DNA of 64,000 bases from Rhodosalinus sp041365695. Lineage in GTDB: Bacteria; Pseudomonadota; Alphaproteobacteria; Rhodobacterales; Rhodobacteraceae. This document shows positions 18,046 through 26,842 of this stretch, in pieces. The stretch is taken from NCBI RefSeq assembly GCF_041365695.1, contig NZ_JBGFSJ010000002.1, positions 310,001-374,000 of the forward strand, written 5' to 3'. The notes beneath the pieces were generated by a model. The model was not told the DNA's origin. It worked only from the letters and a program-made list of their open reading frames with translations, and searched no databases. The stretch's first letter is position 1. Each line of letters starts with the position of its first letter. The position numbers and the translations under genes are program-made.

Positions 18046-18824
18046 GCGGCGAAGAAAAGCTCGGTCAGGATGTAGTTGGCGGCGAAGATCAGCACGCTCG
18101 AGGACACGACCGCCGTCTTGGTCGCCCGGCCCACGCCCTGCGCGCCCCGCGCCGATGTCATGCCGTGATAGCAGCCCATGAGCGCGACGATGAACCCGAA
18201 CACCGCGCCCTTGATGAGGCCCGAGACGATGTCCCAGCGTTCGAGGAAGTCCGCGGTGTTCTCCAGGTAGACCGCGGCGTTGAACTCCAGCCGCGTGATG
18301 CCCACGAGGTAGCCGCCCAGGATCCCGATGGAATCGCCCACCGCCACGAGGACGGGCACGCAGAGCGTTGCGGCCAGGACGCGCGGCACGGCGAGATACT
18401 TCAACGGGTGGGTCGACAGCGTCACCAGCGCGTCGATCTGCTCGGTCACCTTCATGGTGCCGATCTCGGCCGCGATGGAGGATGCCACACGCGCGGCCAC
18501 CATCAGACCGCCCAGCACCGGGCCGAGTTCGCGCACGATGCCGATGGCCACGATCTGCGGCACCACCGCCTCGGCGTTGAAGCGCGAGCCGCCGGCGTAG
18601 ATCTGAAGCGCGAGCGCGCCGCCGGTGAAGACGGCGGTCAGCCCGACCACGGGCAGCGACAGCCAGCCGATCTGGACGACCGCATGCAGGAATTCGCGCA
18701 AGTAGAAGGGTGGGCGGAAGAGGTGTCCCACGACCCGGCCCGCGTAGAAGGTCACCGCGCCGGCCGCGGCGAGCATGGACAGCACCGTGCGCCCGATGGC
18801 GGCGAGGGGTGCCGTGGGGCTCAT
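18042..18824 (-). CDS. mlaE: MlaE-type ABC transporter permease
   Basis: A 260-residue permease with the MlaE domain: an N-terminal amphipathic helix, then about five membrane segments including GLTAVFTGGALALQIYAG, RELGPVLGGLMVAARVASSIAAEIGTMKVTEQIDAL and the C-terminal YILTELFFA. Together with MlaF it should move phospholipids between inner membrane and a periplasmic carrier. It overlaps alr upstream and mlaF downstream by 4 bases each, a tightly coupled alr-mlaE-mlaF order. Confidence 0.93.
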   Translation of the reverse strand: MSPTAPLAAIGRTVLSMLAAAGAVTFYAGRVVGHLFRPPFYLREFLHAVVQIGWLSLPVVGLTAVFTGGALALQIYAGGSRFNAEAVVPQIVAIGIVRELGPVLGGLMVAARVASSIAAEIGTMKVTEQIDALVTLSTHPLKYLAVPRVLAATLCVPVLVAVGDSIGILGGYLVGITRLEFNAAVYLENTADFLERWDIVSGLIKGAVFGFIVALMGCYHGMTSARGAQGVGRATKTAVVSSSVLIFAANYILTELFFAA

Positions 18825-19858
18825 GTGCGCGAATATCTCCGGACGTAGCGCGGGCCGAGCGCGGTCAGGATCTCGTATCCGATCGTTCCCGCCGCCTCTG
18901 CCAGGTCGTCCACCCCCTGATGCGCGCCCAGCACCCGCAGATGCGCCGGGGCCTCCTCAAGATGGGTGATCTCGACCCCGATCAGGTCCATCGAGATGCG
19001 CCCGCGCACCGGGCAGGGCACGCCGTCGGCGTGAACGCTGATCTTCGGCCCCATGATGCGGTGCAGACCGTCGGCGTAGCCCGCCGAGATGGTGGCGATG
19101 CGCGCGGGCGCCTCGGCCGTCCAGCTGTTGCCGTAGCCGACCGTCTCCCCGGCCGCGATCTCGCGCGTCTGGATCACCGGCACGTCGAGCGTGACGACGT
19201 GCTGCGCATCGTCGAAGGGCGCGCCGCCGTAAAGGCCGATACCGGGGCGCGTCATCTCGAAATGGTAGTCCGGTCCCAGCAGAACACCGCCCGTCGCCGC
19301 GAGCGAGCGTGGCGCGGAAAGGCCGTCGGTCATCTCGCGGAAGGTGGCGAGTTGCGCGCGGTTCATCGGGTGGTCGGGCTCGTCCGCGCAGGCGAGATGG
19401 CTCATCACGAGGCGCGGGCCGAGTTCCAGCGCCACGTCTCGCAGGGATTGCCACTCGGCCGGCTCCATCCCGAGGCGGTTCATTCCGCTGTCGAGCTGGA
19501 TGCCGAAGGGCGCGCCCGGCAGGCCTTCGACATGGCGCACCATCTGGTCGATGGAGTTCAGCATCGGCACCAGCGAGAACTCCGCCAGAAGCGCCGTGTC
19601 GCCCTCCATGTGCCCGGCGAAGACGAAGATCTCCGGCCCCTCGCCCAGGATGCGGCGCAGCGCCGCGCCCTCCTCGGCGATGGCGACGAAGAAGCTGCGG
19701 GCCCCCGCCTGCGCCAGCGCGCGGGCGACCTGCGCAAGACCGAGCCCGTAGCCGTCGGCCTTCACCACGGCGGCGGTTTCGCCCTGCGTCAGGGCGTCGA
19801 GTGCGCGCCAGTTCGCCACCAGCGCGTCGAGGTCGATCGTCAGCTTTGCCTGCGCCAT
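18821..19858 (-). CDS. alr: Alanine racemase
   Basis: A 345-residue PLP enzyme interconverting L- and D-alanine for peptidoglycan. The PLP lysine is in AAVVKADGYGLG (Lys about 33), the catalytic tyrosine in SAGYADGLHR, and RPGIGLYGG and the substrate-side block GRISMDLIGVEI are present. The order alr-mlaE-mlaF joins cell-wall precursor supply and lipid transport in one transcript. It is divergent from cobS across 103 bases. Confidence 0.96.
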   Translation of the reverse strand: MAQAKLTIDLDALVANWRALDALTQGETAAVVKADGYGLGLAQVARALAQAGARSFFVAIAEEGAALRRILGEGPEIFVFAGHMEGDTALLAEFSLVPMLNSIDQMVRHVEGLPGAPFGIQLDSGMNRLGMEPAEWQSLRDVALELGPRLVMSHLACADEPDHPMNRAQLATFREMTDGLSAPRSLAATGGVLLGPDYHFEMTRPGIGLYGGAPFDDAQHVVTLDVPVIQTREIAAGETVGYGNSWTAEAPARIATISAGYADGLHRIMGPKISVHADGVPCPVRGRISMDLIGVEITHLEEAPAHLRVLGAHQGVDDLAEAAGTIGYEILTALGPRYVRRYSRT

Positions 19859-19961
19859 GTCAGCGTGTTTGGCACGCCCGCGAGCGAGGTCAAGGCAAAA
19901 GGCCCCGTCGCCGCGCGCGGCGGTGCTTGCCCACCCCTCGAGGGGCGGCTAAAGCGTCGCA

Positions 19962-20744
19962 ATGACGCGGGAATCCCCTTTCGGCGGCTGGCGGGACGAG
20001 CTGGCCGTGTTCGCGCTGGCGGTGCAGTTCCTGACCCGCCTTCCGGTGCCGCGCGACCTGCCGTTTTCCGACGCGCGGCTTCTGCGTGCGACGCGCTACT
20101 ACCCCGCGGTGGGGCTTCTGGTGGGCGCGATCGGGGCCGCCGTCCTGCTGGCGGCGGCCGCGGCGCTGCCCTGGCCCGTCGCCGTGCTTCTGTCCATGGC
20201 GGCCACCGTCCTCGCTACGGGCGGCTTTCACGAGGACGGGCTCGCCGACGCGGCCGACGGGCTGGGCGGCGGGGTCACGCCCTGGCGCGCGCTCGAGATC
20301 ATGCGCGACAGCCGGCTGGGCAGCTACGGCGCGCTGGCGCTCGGGCTGACGCTTGCCCTCAAGGCGGCGGCGCTGATGGCGCTCGCCCCGGCGGAGGCCG
20401 CCTGCGCGCTGCTTCTGGGCCACGGGATCAGCCGCTACGCGCCCGTCGCGGTGGTGGCGCGGTTCGACTATGCCCGCGACGACGGCGCGAAGTTCGTCGC
20501 GCCTTCGGTGAGCGCGGTGGGCCACCGGGTGGCGCTGGCCACGGCGGCGGCCTGGGCGCTCGCGCTGGCGCTCGTGCTCGGTCCGGGTGCGGCGGCGGCG
20601 GGGCTTCTCGGGGGCGCCGTTCTCGCGGGCGGGATCGCGCGGCTCTACCTGCGCAAGCTTGGCGGCTACACCGGCGACTGTCTGGGCGCGACGCAGCAGA
20701 TGGCGGAGCTCGGGCTTCTTCTCGGGGTCGTGGCATGGGCCTGA
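19962..20744 (+). CDS. cobS: Adenosylcobinamide-GDP ribazoletransferase (cobalamin synthase)
   Basis: A 260-residue integral membrane enzyme that joins AdoCbi-GDP with alpha-ribazole in the last steps of B12 synthesis. The motif TRLPVP in the first helix region, GGFHEDGLADAADGLGGG (acidic metal-binding motif) and DSRLGSYGALAL are diagnostic. The final codons overlap the next gene by 10 bases. No cobalamin riboswitch fits in the 103-base upstream gap. Confidence 0.95.
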   Translation: MTRESPFGGWRDELAVFALAVQFLTRLPVPRDLPFSDARLLRATRYYPAVGLLVGAIGAAVLLAAAAALPWPVAVLLSMAATVLATGGFHEDGLADAADGLGGGVTPWRALEIMRDSRLGSYGALALGLTLALKAAALMALAPAEAACALLLGHGISRYAPVAVVARFDYARDDGAKFVAPSVSAVGHRVALATAAAWALALALVLGPGAAAAGLLGGAVLAGGIARLYLRKLGGYTGDCLGATQQMAELGLLLGVVAWA

Positions 20745-21256
20745 CGCTGCTTCGCCACACGACGCCGGCCGTCGCGCCGGGCACCTGCTACGGGCGGACC
20801 GACCTCGCGCTGGCCGAAAGCTTCGAGGCGGAGGCAGAGGCGGTGCTGGCCGCGTTGCCCGGGATCCGCCACCTCGTCACCAGCCCGCTTTCGCGCTGCC
20901 GCCGCCTCGCGGAGCGCATCGGCGCCGCGCGCGGCCTTGATGTCGAGGTCGCGGCGCTCTGGACGGAGATGGATTTCGGCCGCTGGGAGGGGATGGCGTG
21001 GGACGCGATCCCGCGCGCCGAACTCGATGCCTGGGCGGCGGATTTCCTGCACGCGCGCCCCCATGGCGGGGAAAGCGTGGCCGAGCTGCGCGACCGGGTG
21101 GCGGCGGCGCTGGCCGCGGCGCCCGGGGACGGCACGCTCGTCGTGACCCATGCCGGGACGATCAAGGCGGCGCGGCATCTGCATGGCATCCCCGGCGCGT
21201 GGGAGGAAAGCCCGGCCTTCGGCGGGCTCGTGGCTCTTCAGGGCTCGCCCCAGTAA
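20735..21256 (+). CDS. cobC: Histidine phosphatase, CobC-like alpha-ribazole phosphatase
   Basis: A 173-residue phosphoglycerate-mutase-fold protein. The phosphohistidine motif is LLRHTTP, followed by CYGRTDLALAESF; TSPLSRCRRLAE, EMDFGRWEGM (general acid region) and VTHAGTIKAARHL complete the active site. Overlap with cobS by 10 bases supports the B12 role: dephosphorylating alpha-ribazole phosphate. Its 3' end overlaps the convergent VWA gene by 19 bases. Confidence 0.85.
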   Translation: MGLTLLRHTTPAVAPGTCYGRTDLALAESFEAEAEAVLAALPGIRHLVTSPLSRCRRLAERIGAARGLDVEVAALWTEMDFGRWEGMAWDAIPRAELDAWAADFLHARPHGGESVAELRDRVAAALAAAPGDGTLVVTHAGTIKAARHLHGIPGAWEESPAFGGLVALQGSPQ

Positions 21257-22035
21257 CGCCGGTAGCGTTCCCAGATCTTCTCGCCCACGAGGCAGTCGTA
21301 GTCTGCGCGGCCTTGTGCCTGCCACAACCGCGCGGGCCCGGTCCCCGCGATCTCCAGCACCATCTTGCGGCGCACCGCGTCGGCGAACTGGTCCCAGCCC
21401 ACCACGGGAATGACGAAGGCACCGGGCCCGCCGATCACGCATGCCTCGTAATACGCGTCGAGATCGGCGATGTCCCAGACCTGAAGCCGGTCTTCCGGCG
21501 TCATCAGCGGCAACCCGTTGATCGTGATCCCGCGCGAGAGCACGGAGTCGCGCGCGGCGGGCACGGGCCGGCCCTCGTTGTTGGGGCCGTCGCCCGAGAT
21601 GTCGATCACGCGCCGCAACCCGTCGAAGCCGTTCCGCTCGAAAAGCGTGGCGGAGTAGAGCAGCGCCCCCGAGATCGAGGTGCGCCGCATCGCGGGCTCG
21701 AGATGCGCGCCGATCCGGTCCGCGAAGGCGTCCGCGGCCGCCGCCCCGTCGATCAGGGCCCAGTCGACGGCGCCGCGCTGGGCGTACTGCCCGGCCCACT
21801 CGACGTAGGTGAGCGCGATCCGCCCGATCAGCCCGCCCTCGATCGCGGCGATCACCTCGGGCGAGCGCAGCGCCTCGGCATAGCCCCGGCGCTGGATTTC
21901 CAGCTCTTCGGGGGACATCGAGCGCGAGACGTCCACCGCGAGCACGAGTTCGAGGTCCACCTCCACGCCGTCCGGCTCCCACGCCGCGGCGGCTGCGGGC
22001 CAGAGGGCAAGCGCGATGAGGGCTGCGAACCGCAT
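21238..22035 (-). CDS. Secreted VWA-like protein (DUF1194 type)
   Basis: A 265-residue protein with a signal peptide (MRFAALIALALWPAAAAAW). The mature part is a von Willebrand A-like domain with a MIDAS start DVSRSMS, a metal-site Thr region in RRTSISGALLYS, and a conserved RVIDISGDGPNNEGRP block. This matches the DUF1194 family common in Rhodobacterales; its role is unknown, perhaps periplasmic metal-dependent adhesion. The ATG at 22035 was preferred because the signal peptide begins there; 22074 would add 13 residues. There are three Cys in the mature C-terminal half. Confidence 0.8.
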   Translation of the reverse strand: MRFAALIALALWPAAAAAWEPDGVEVDLELVLAVDVSRSMSPEELEIQRRGYAEALRSPEVIAAIEGGLIGRIALTYVEWAGQYAQRGAVDWALIDGAAAADAFADRIGAHLEPAMRRTSISGALLYSATLFERNGFDGLRRVIDISGDGPNNEGRPVPAARDSVLSRGITINGLPLMTPEDRLQVWDIADLDAYYEACVIGGPGAFVIPVVGWDQFADAVRRKMVLEIAGTGPARLWQAQGRADYDCLVGEKIWERYRRYWGEP

Positions 22036-22109
22036 GGCCCATTGGCGCAAGGGGTGGCGCGTCTGTCCAGTCACATCGCCGTGCGGCCGCGCGGCATCGC
22101 GTGCCTTGC

Positions 22110-23603
22110 TCAGAAATTCTCCCCGGCGGGGCGCTGCCAGGGCTTCGCGAGGTTGCTGAAGCGGGTGAAGCGGCCGTCGAAGGCAAGTTCCACCGTGCCG
22201 ATGGGGCCGTGGCGCTGCTTGCCGATGACCACCTCGGCGCGGCCGTGCAGCCGTTCCATCTCTTCCTGCCAGCGGGCCATCGCCTCGAGGTCGTGGTCGC
22301 CCGGCTTTTCGCGCTCCTTGTAGTATTCCTCGCGGAAGACGAACATCACCACGTCGGCGTCCTGCTCGATCGAGCCCGATTCGCGCAGATCGGACAGCTG
22401 CGGGCGCTTGTCCTCCCGGGACTCCACCTGGCGCGAGAGCTGCGAGAGCGCGATCACCGGGATGTCGAGCTCCTTGGCGATGGCCTTGAGGCCCTGGGTG
22501 ATCTCGGAAATCTCGTTCACCCGGTTCTCCGAGCGGCCGGTGCCGCGCACGAGCTGGAGATAGTCCACGATCAGCACGTCGAGCCCGTGGGTCCGCTTTA
22601 GCCTGCGCGCCCGCGCGGCGAGCTGCGCGATGGGCAGGGCCGGGGTGTCGTCGATGTAGAGCGGACAGGCCTCGAGCGCCTTGGCCGCCTCGACGAAGCG
22701 GCGGAACTCCTCCTCGGTCATGTCGCCCTTGCGGATCTGCTCGGAGGGCACCTCGGCCGCCTCCGAGAGCACCCGCGCGGCGAGCTGTTCGGCGCTCATC
22801 TCGAGGCTGTAGAAGCCGACCACGCCGCCGTCGACCGCGCCCTCTGTCCCGTCCGACAGCGCACCGCGCCGGTAGGCCCTGGCGATGTTGAAGGCGATGT
22901 TGGTCGCGAGAGAGGTCTTGCCCATGGAGGGCCGCCCCGCGAGGATCAGCAGGTCCGACTTGTGCAGCCCGCCCAGCTTCGCGTCGAGATCCGCAAGCCC
23001 GGTGGACACCCCCGCCAGCCCTCCCTCGCGCTGGTAGGCGGCGTTGGCGACCTTCACCGCGTCGGTGACCGCGCTCAGGAAGGACTGGAAGCCCGACTGC
23101 GCCTGTCCCTGCTCGGCGAGGCTGTAAAGCGCCTGTTCCGCGACCACGATCTGCTCGCGCGGCTCCTCGGCCACGTCGACCCGCGCGGCGCGCGCGGCGA
23201 TGTCGCGGCCAAGCGCGATGAGCTCGCGCCGCACCGCCAGGTCGTAGATGAGCTGCGCGTAGTCGCGCACCGCGAAGGCCGCGATGGCGGCGCCTGCGAG
23301 ACGTGCGAGGTAGGCCGGCCCGCCCAGCTCCTTCAGCCCCTCGTCGTCTTCCATGAAGGCCTTGAGCGTGACCGGCGAGGCGAGGTTGTTCTTGGCGATG
23401 CGCGCCGCGGCGAGCTCGAAGATCCGCGCGTGCACGGGTTCGTAGAAGTGCTGTGGGCCGATCAGGTTGGCCACGCGGTCGTAGACGTCGTTGTTGGTCA
23501 GGATCGCGCCCAGAAGCTGCTGCTCGGCCTCGATCGAGTGCGGCATGGTTTCCGGGGCCTCGATCTCGGCCCCGGTCGGATTGATCGCCGCGAGTTCGGT
23601 CAT
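22110..23603 (-). CDS. dnaB: Replicative DNA helicase DnaB
   Basis: A 497-residue hexameric helicase. The N-terminal domain begins PHSIEAEQQLLGAILTNNDVYD; the RecA-like domain has Walker A AGRPSMGKTSLA, then DYLQLVRG and RQVESREDKRPQLSDLRESGSIEQDADVV-type motifs that are diagnostic. It loads at the origin and unwinds DNA ahead of the replisome. No intein is seen. A well-formed promoter lies at 23662-23690. Confidence 0.97.
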   Translation of the reverse strand: MTELAAINPTGAEIEAPETMPHSIEAEQQLLGAILTNNDVYDRVANLIGPQHFYEPVHARIFELAAARIAKNNLASPVTLKAFMEDDEGLKELGGPAYLARLAGAAIAAFAVRDYAQLIYDLAVRRELIALGRDIAARAARVDVAEEPREQIVVAEQALYSLAEQGQAQSGFQSFLSAVTDAVKVANAAYQREGGLAGVSTGLADLDAKLGGLHKSDLLILAGRPSMGKTSLATNIAFNIARAYRRGALSDGTEGAVDGGVVGFYSLEMSAEQLAARVLSEAAEVPSEQIRKGDMTEEEFRRFVEAAKALEACPLYIDDTPALPIAQLAARARRLKRTHGLDVLIVDYLQLVRGTGRSENRVNEISEITQGLKAIAKELDIPVIALSQLSRQVESREDKRPQLSDLRESGSIEQDADVVMFVFREEYYKEREKPGDHDLEAMARWQEEMERLHGRAEVVIGKQRHGPIGTVELAFDGRFTRFSNLAKPWQRPAGENF

Positions 23604-23661
23604 GACTGCCCTCTTGTTCTTGTGTGCGGCCTGTCTAGGCGAGCCGTCGTCGCGCGGGCAA

Positions 23662-23690
23662 ATTGTATGTTTCTGTGGATTTCCTGTGAA
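23662..23690 (-). promoter_or_regulatory. Sigma-70-type promoter of dnaB
   Basis: Read on the minus strand, TTCACA (23685-23690) and TACAAT (23662-23667) are separated by 17 bases, each with one mismatch to consensus. The promoter sits in an unusually A+T-rich patch about 60 bases before the dnaB start. Confidence 0.65.
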
Positions 23691-23746
23691 ATAAATTTCT
23701 CAACATCCTGCGTATCGGCAGGAAGCCGCAACAAGATATCGCAAGT

Positions 23747-24451
23747 TCAGGATGTCTTCTCGGGCGGCGGAGGGGTGCCGGCCCGTGCCGCCTGCCACGC
23801 CCGGGGGTCGGCCAGGAACGACTCGACCTCGTCGAGCGTCGCGCGATCGAAGGCGCCCTGCGCGCGCGCCTCGGCCAGAACGTCGGGCCATGTGGTGAGC
23901 GCGTGAAGCCGTACGCCGTGCCCGGCCAGCCGCGTCTCGGTCTCCGGGAAGATCCCGTAGGAGAAGATCACGGCCGTGTGCGCGCAGGATGCCCCCGTCT
24001 CGCGGATCGCGTCGACGAAGGAAAGCTTGGAGCCGCCGTCGGTGGTCAGGTCCTCGACCAGCAGAACCCGGTCGCCCTCTGCCACGACCCCCTCGATGCG
24101 GGCGTTGCGGCCATACCCCTTGGGCTTCTTGCGGACATAGGCCATGGGCAGCGCCAGCCGCTCGGCGATGAGCGCGGCGAAGGGAATGCCCGCCGTCTCG
24201 CCGCCCGCGACCACGTCGAAGGCCTCGAAGCCCGCCTCGCGCAGCACGGTCGCGGCGAGGTAGTCCATGAGCGCCGCGCGCACCCGCGGAAAGGAGATCA
24301 GCTTGCGGCAGTCGATGTAGGTGGGCGAAGGCAGGCCCGAGGCCAGGATGAAGGGCTCCTCCGCGTTGAAATGGACGGCCCGGACCTCGAGCAGCATGCG
24401 CGCCGCGAGGCGCGCGATCTCTTCGCGGGGCGGGGCGGCGGTGGGGATCAT
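23747..24451 (-). CDS. pyrE: Orotate phosphoribosyltransferase
   Basis: A 234-residue protein converting orotate and PRPP to OMP. It has the PRPP motif VLLVEDLTTDGGSKLSF and the catalytic-loop block YVRKKPKGYGRNARIEG; FILASGLPSPTYIDCRKL is the usual N-terminal substrate region. Its C-terminal extension (about residues 190-234, ending GTPPPPEKTS) is a little longer than E. coli PyrE. ATG 24451 is chosen by homology; the frame is open to 24532 through a palindromic element. It follows pyrC on the same strand. Confidence 0.95.
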   Translation of the reverse strand: MIPTAAPPREEIARLAARMLLEVRAVHFNAEEPFILASGLPSPTYIDCRKLISFPRVRAALMDYLAATVLREAGFEAFDVVAGGETAGIPFAALIAERLALPMAYVRKKPKGYGRNARIEGVVAEGDRVLLVEDLTTDGGSKLSFVDAIRETGASCAHTAVIFSYGIFPETETRLAGHGVRLHALTTWPDVLAEARAQGAFDRATLDEVESFLADPRAWQAARAGTPPPPEKTS

Positions 24452-24503
24452 CGGCTGTTTCCTCGCATCGTTTCGGTCCGGGGGCGGCGCCTGGGCGGGG
24501 CGT

Positions 24504-24549
24504 GCAAGGGGCTTCGAAGCCCCTTGCCACACGTCTTGAAAGACGTGTG
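24504..24549. repeat. Tandem pair of perfect inverted repeats between pyrC and pyrE
   Basis: The first element is a perfect 24-bp palindrome (24504-24527, centred on GGCTTCGAAGCC). Directly abutting it, CACACGTCT (24528-24536) pairs with AGACGTGTG (24541-24549) around TGAA. Transcribed from pyrC these would form two adjacent hairpins in the 103-base intercistronic gap. The look is that of a REP-like or processing element. Confidence 0.75.
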
Positions 24550-24554
24550 CGCGC

Positions 24555-25592
24555 TCATGCCACCCGCCAGTGCAGGTCGAAACCGGGGTCGAACACCGTC
24601 ACCGGGCCGTCGGCCGTCTCGATCCTTTCCGGACAGGCGGTGGGCGCGCCCTTCTTCAGCGTTATCGTGTCCGCGTTCGGCGCGAGCCCGTAGAAGGCCG
24701 GGCCGTGCAGGGAGGCGAATCCTTCCAGCCGGTCCAGCGCCCCGTCCTCCTCGAAGACATGGGCGAGGATCGAAAGCGTGTTGGTCGCGGTGAAGATCCC
24801 GGCACAGCCGCAGGCGGTTTCCTTCGCCGCGTCGACGTGGGGCGCGCTGTCGGTGCCCAGGAAGAAGCGGGGATCGCCGGAGGTGGCCGCGGCACGCAGC
24901 GCCCGGCGATGCGCCTCGCGCTTGGCCACGGGCAGGCAGTAGTAATGGGGACGGATGCCCCCGGCGAGGATGTGGTTGCGGTTGATCACGAGGTGATGCG
25001 TGGTGATCGTGGCGCCGAGGTCACGCGCGGCCGATGTCACGTAATCGACCGCGTCGGCGGTGGTCACGTGCTCCATGATCACCCGCAGGCCCGGCGTCGC
25101 GCGACGGATCGGGTCGAGCACGCGGTCGATAAAGACCGCCTCGCGGTCGAAGATGTCGATGTCGGGATCGGTCACCTCGCCATGCACGCAGAGCGGCACG
25201 CCCGCCTCGGCCATGCGCTCTAGCACCCCGCTTACGCGCCCGAAATCGCGCACCCCCGAGGCGGAGTTCGTGGTGGCGCCGGCCGGGTAGAGCTTCACCG
25301 CGGTCACGAGGCCCTCGGCATGGGCGCTCACCACATCGTCGGGATCTGTGTCCTCTGTCAGGTAGAGCGTCATCAGCGGCTCGAACGACATGTCCGCCGG
25401 CAGGGCGGCGAGGATCCGGTCGCGGTAGGCCCGCGCGTCGGCCGCCGTCATCACCGGCGGCACGAGGTTCGGCATCACGATCGCCCGGGCGAAGTGGCGC
25501 GCGGTTTCCGGCAGCACGGCGCGCAGCACCGCGCCGTCGCGCAGGTGGAGGTGCCAGTCGTCGGGCCGGCGAAGCGTCAGCGTTTCGGTCAT
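24555..25592 (-). CDS. pyrC: Dihydroorotase (PyrC, type II)
   Basis: A 345-residue amidohydrolase of the compact E. coli type. Metal ligands HxH are in DWHLHLRDG, the carboxylated lysine is likely in TAVKLYPAGATTNS, and further ligands are in HGEV and EHVTT. The catalytic Asp is near FLGTDSAPH. It forms dihydroorotate from carbamoyl aspartate. It is followed by pyrE across a hairpin-rich gap, so pyrC-pyrE expression may be differentially tuned. Confidence 0.96.
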   Translation of the reverse strand: MTETLTLRRPDDWHLHLRDGAVLRAVLPETARHFARAIVMPNLVPPVMTAADARAYRDRILAALPADMSFEPLMTLYLTEDTDPDDVVSAHAEGLVTAVKLYPAGATTNSASGVRDFGRVSGVLERMAEAGVPLCVHGEVTDPDIDIFDREAVFIDRVLDPIRRATPGLRVIMEHVTTADAVDYVTSAARDLGATITTHHLVINRNHILAGGIRPHYYCLPVAKREAHRRALRAAATSGDPRFFLGTDSAPHVDAAKETACGCAGIFTATNTLSILAHVFEEDGALDRLEGFASLHGPAFYGLAPNADTITLKKGAPTACPERIETADGPVTVFDPGFDLHWRVA

Positions 25593-25647
25593 GGGTGCGG
25601 CGCTTACACAATCCCGCCGCGGCGCGCCAGAGCCCGCGGCCCGCGGC

Positions 25648-26595
25648 TCAGTCGGCGCCCACCTTCTCCGCCGTGGCGGCCGCCTCCAGCGCTTCGAGGC
25701 GCCGGGCGAAACGCGGCGCGTTCAGCCGCGCGGTCACGTTGGCGCAAAGCCGCCGCGCGAGGCCGTCGCGGCGGTCCTGGGTGAGCTTGGCGAGAAGCCG
25801 GCGCAGGTAGGGCAGATGCTCGCGCCGCGCGCGCAGCAATTCGTGGAAAAGGCTCGCGTCGAGCGCGCCGTCGGCGGCGGCCCGCAGCAGCGGGGTCAGA
25901 AGCCGCATCTCCATGAGATCGGTCTGCAATGCATCGCCCATGTGGCGCATCTTGAGGCGCGCGACCTGGTCCGACTGGAAAAGCGCCGCGTGCATCGCGT
26001 CGAGCCGCTCGAAGGGGTCGTAGATCAGGAACACCTCCTCGGCACCCTCGGCCATCCGGGGCGCGAAGCCGAAGCGGTCGGTGAAATCGGTCCGTCGCAT
26101 CTCGACGAAGCGGTCGTCCCAGCCGGCAATCTCGGGGTCGAGCGTCGCCTGGGGCTGGACGGCGAGGATCACCGAACCGGGCGCCGCGACCGAGAAGGCT
26201 GCCGCGGCGTAACCGCATGGGCCGGCCCCGTAGACGACAACGCGCTCGAAATCGTCGAAGAAGGCCTCGTCGATCAGCGTGTCGACGTAATCGTAGACGC
26301 CCTGGGACCGGAACCATGTATCGCCGTCGCTGATGATCGCGAGATGCGACCAGCCATCCGCGCGCACGAAATCCCAGCCAAGCGGCTCGTGGCGTTCGGA
26401 GAGCGCGCGGATGCCCTCGAGCGTCTCGAAGGTGACGAGAAGCGTCGCGCCATGATCGACGTAGGCGGCCAGGTGGCGCGTATCGAGCACCTGGAAATGC
26501 CCGTTCGCGCGGGTGATCGCCGCGAACTGCCTGAGCCATTCCGGCCTGTCGAGGCCGCTCAGGAGCTCGGTGTCGCGCAGGGGGGCGTCGGGCAT
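25648..26595 (-). CDS. Alpha/beta-hydrolase-like protein, nucleophile elbow degenerate (paralogue A)
   Basis: A 315-residue cytosolic protein. It shares a full-length pattern with the product of 28619-29554: GATLLVTFETLEGIR, GW...TWFR, FFDDFERVVVYG, APGSVILAVQPQATLDP and LDAMHAALFQ. The fold reads as alpha/beta hydrolase, but the elbow where the catalytic Ser should sit is GAGPCG (residues 123-128) rather than GxSxG. Similar roseobacter proteins are often labelled phosphoadenosine phosphosulfate reductase; I see no PAPS reductase motif. It is divergent from the glycosyltransferase cluster that begins at 26843. Function unknown. Confidence 0.65.
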   Translation of the reverse strand: MPDAPLRDTELLSGLDRPEWLRQFAAITRANGHFQVLDTRHLAAYVDHGATLLVTFETLEGIRALSERHEPLGWDFVRADGWSHLAIISDGDTWFRSQGVYDYVDTLIDEAFFDDFERVVVYGAGPCGYAAAAFSVAAPGSVILAVQPQATLDPEIAGWDDRFVEMRRTDFTDRFGFAPRMAEGAEEVFLIYDPFERLDAMHAALFQSDQVARLKMRHMGDALQTDLMEMRLLTPLLRAAADGALDASLFHELLRARREHLPYLRRLLAKLTQDRRDGLARRLCANVTARLNAPRFARRLEALEAAATAEKVGAD

Positions 26596-26842
26596 CGGAT
26601 CACTCGTTCGTCGGTCTGTCGCCGGCCTCTGGCCGAGGGGGTAGTGCCGTTTTGCGGCGAAATTGCGGGCCGATCCGCGCCGCGCCGTGACCGGGCCGCG
26701 AATCGGACGGTTGCCGCAGACTGCCGCTTCCGGCACTATACGCCAAGAGGCGGGGAAGCGCCCGACAGATCGGCGCAGGCCACGCGGAGCGGCGGCGGTT
26801 CGACACGATGGCAGGCGCGAAGAGGGCGGTATACGGGCGCGG

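Noticed and set aside
19859..19961. Cobalamin riboswitch ahead of cobS
   Set aside because: Only 103 bases between divergent genes and no B12-box-like sequence.
26711..26742. Promoter TTGCCG...TATACG for the glycosyltransferase cluster
   Set aside because: The only good -10-like hexamer is 20 bases from the -35-like one; too weak to list.
26596..26842. Regulatory elements at the head of the glycan cluster
   Set aside because: The 247-base divergent region was read on both strands; no convincing promoter, operator or small RNA was seen.
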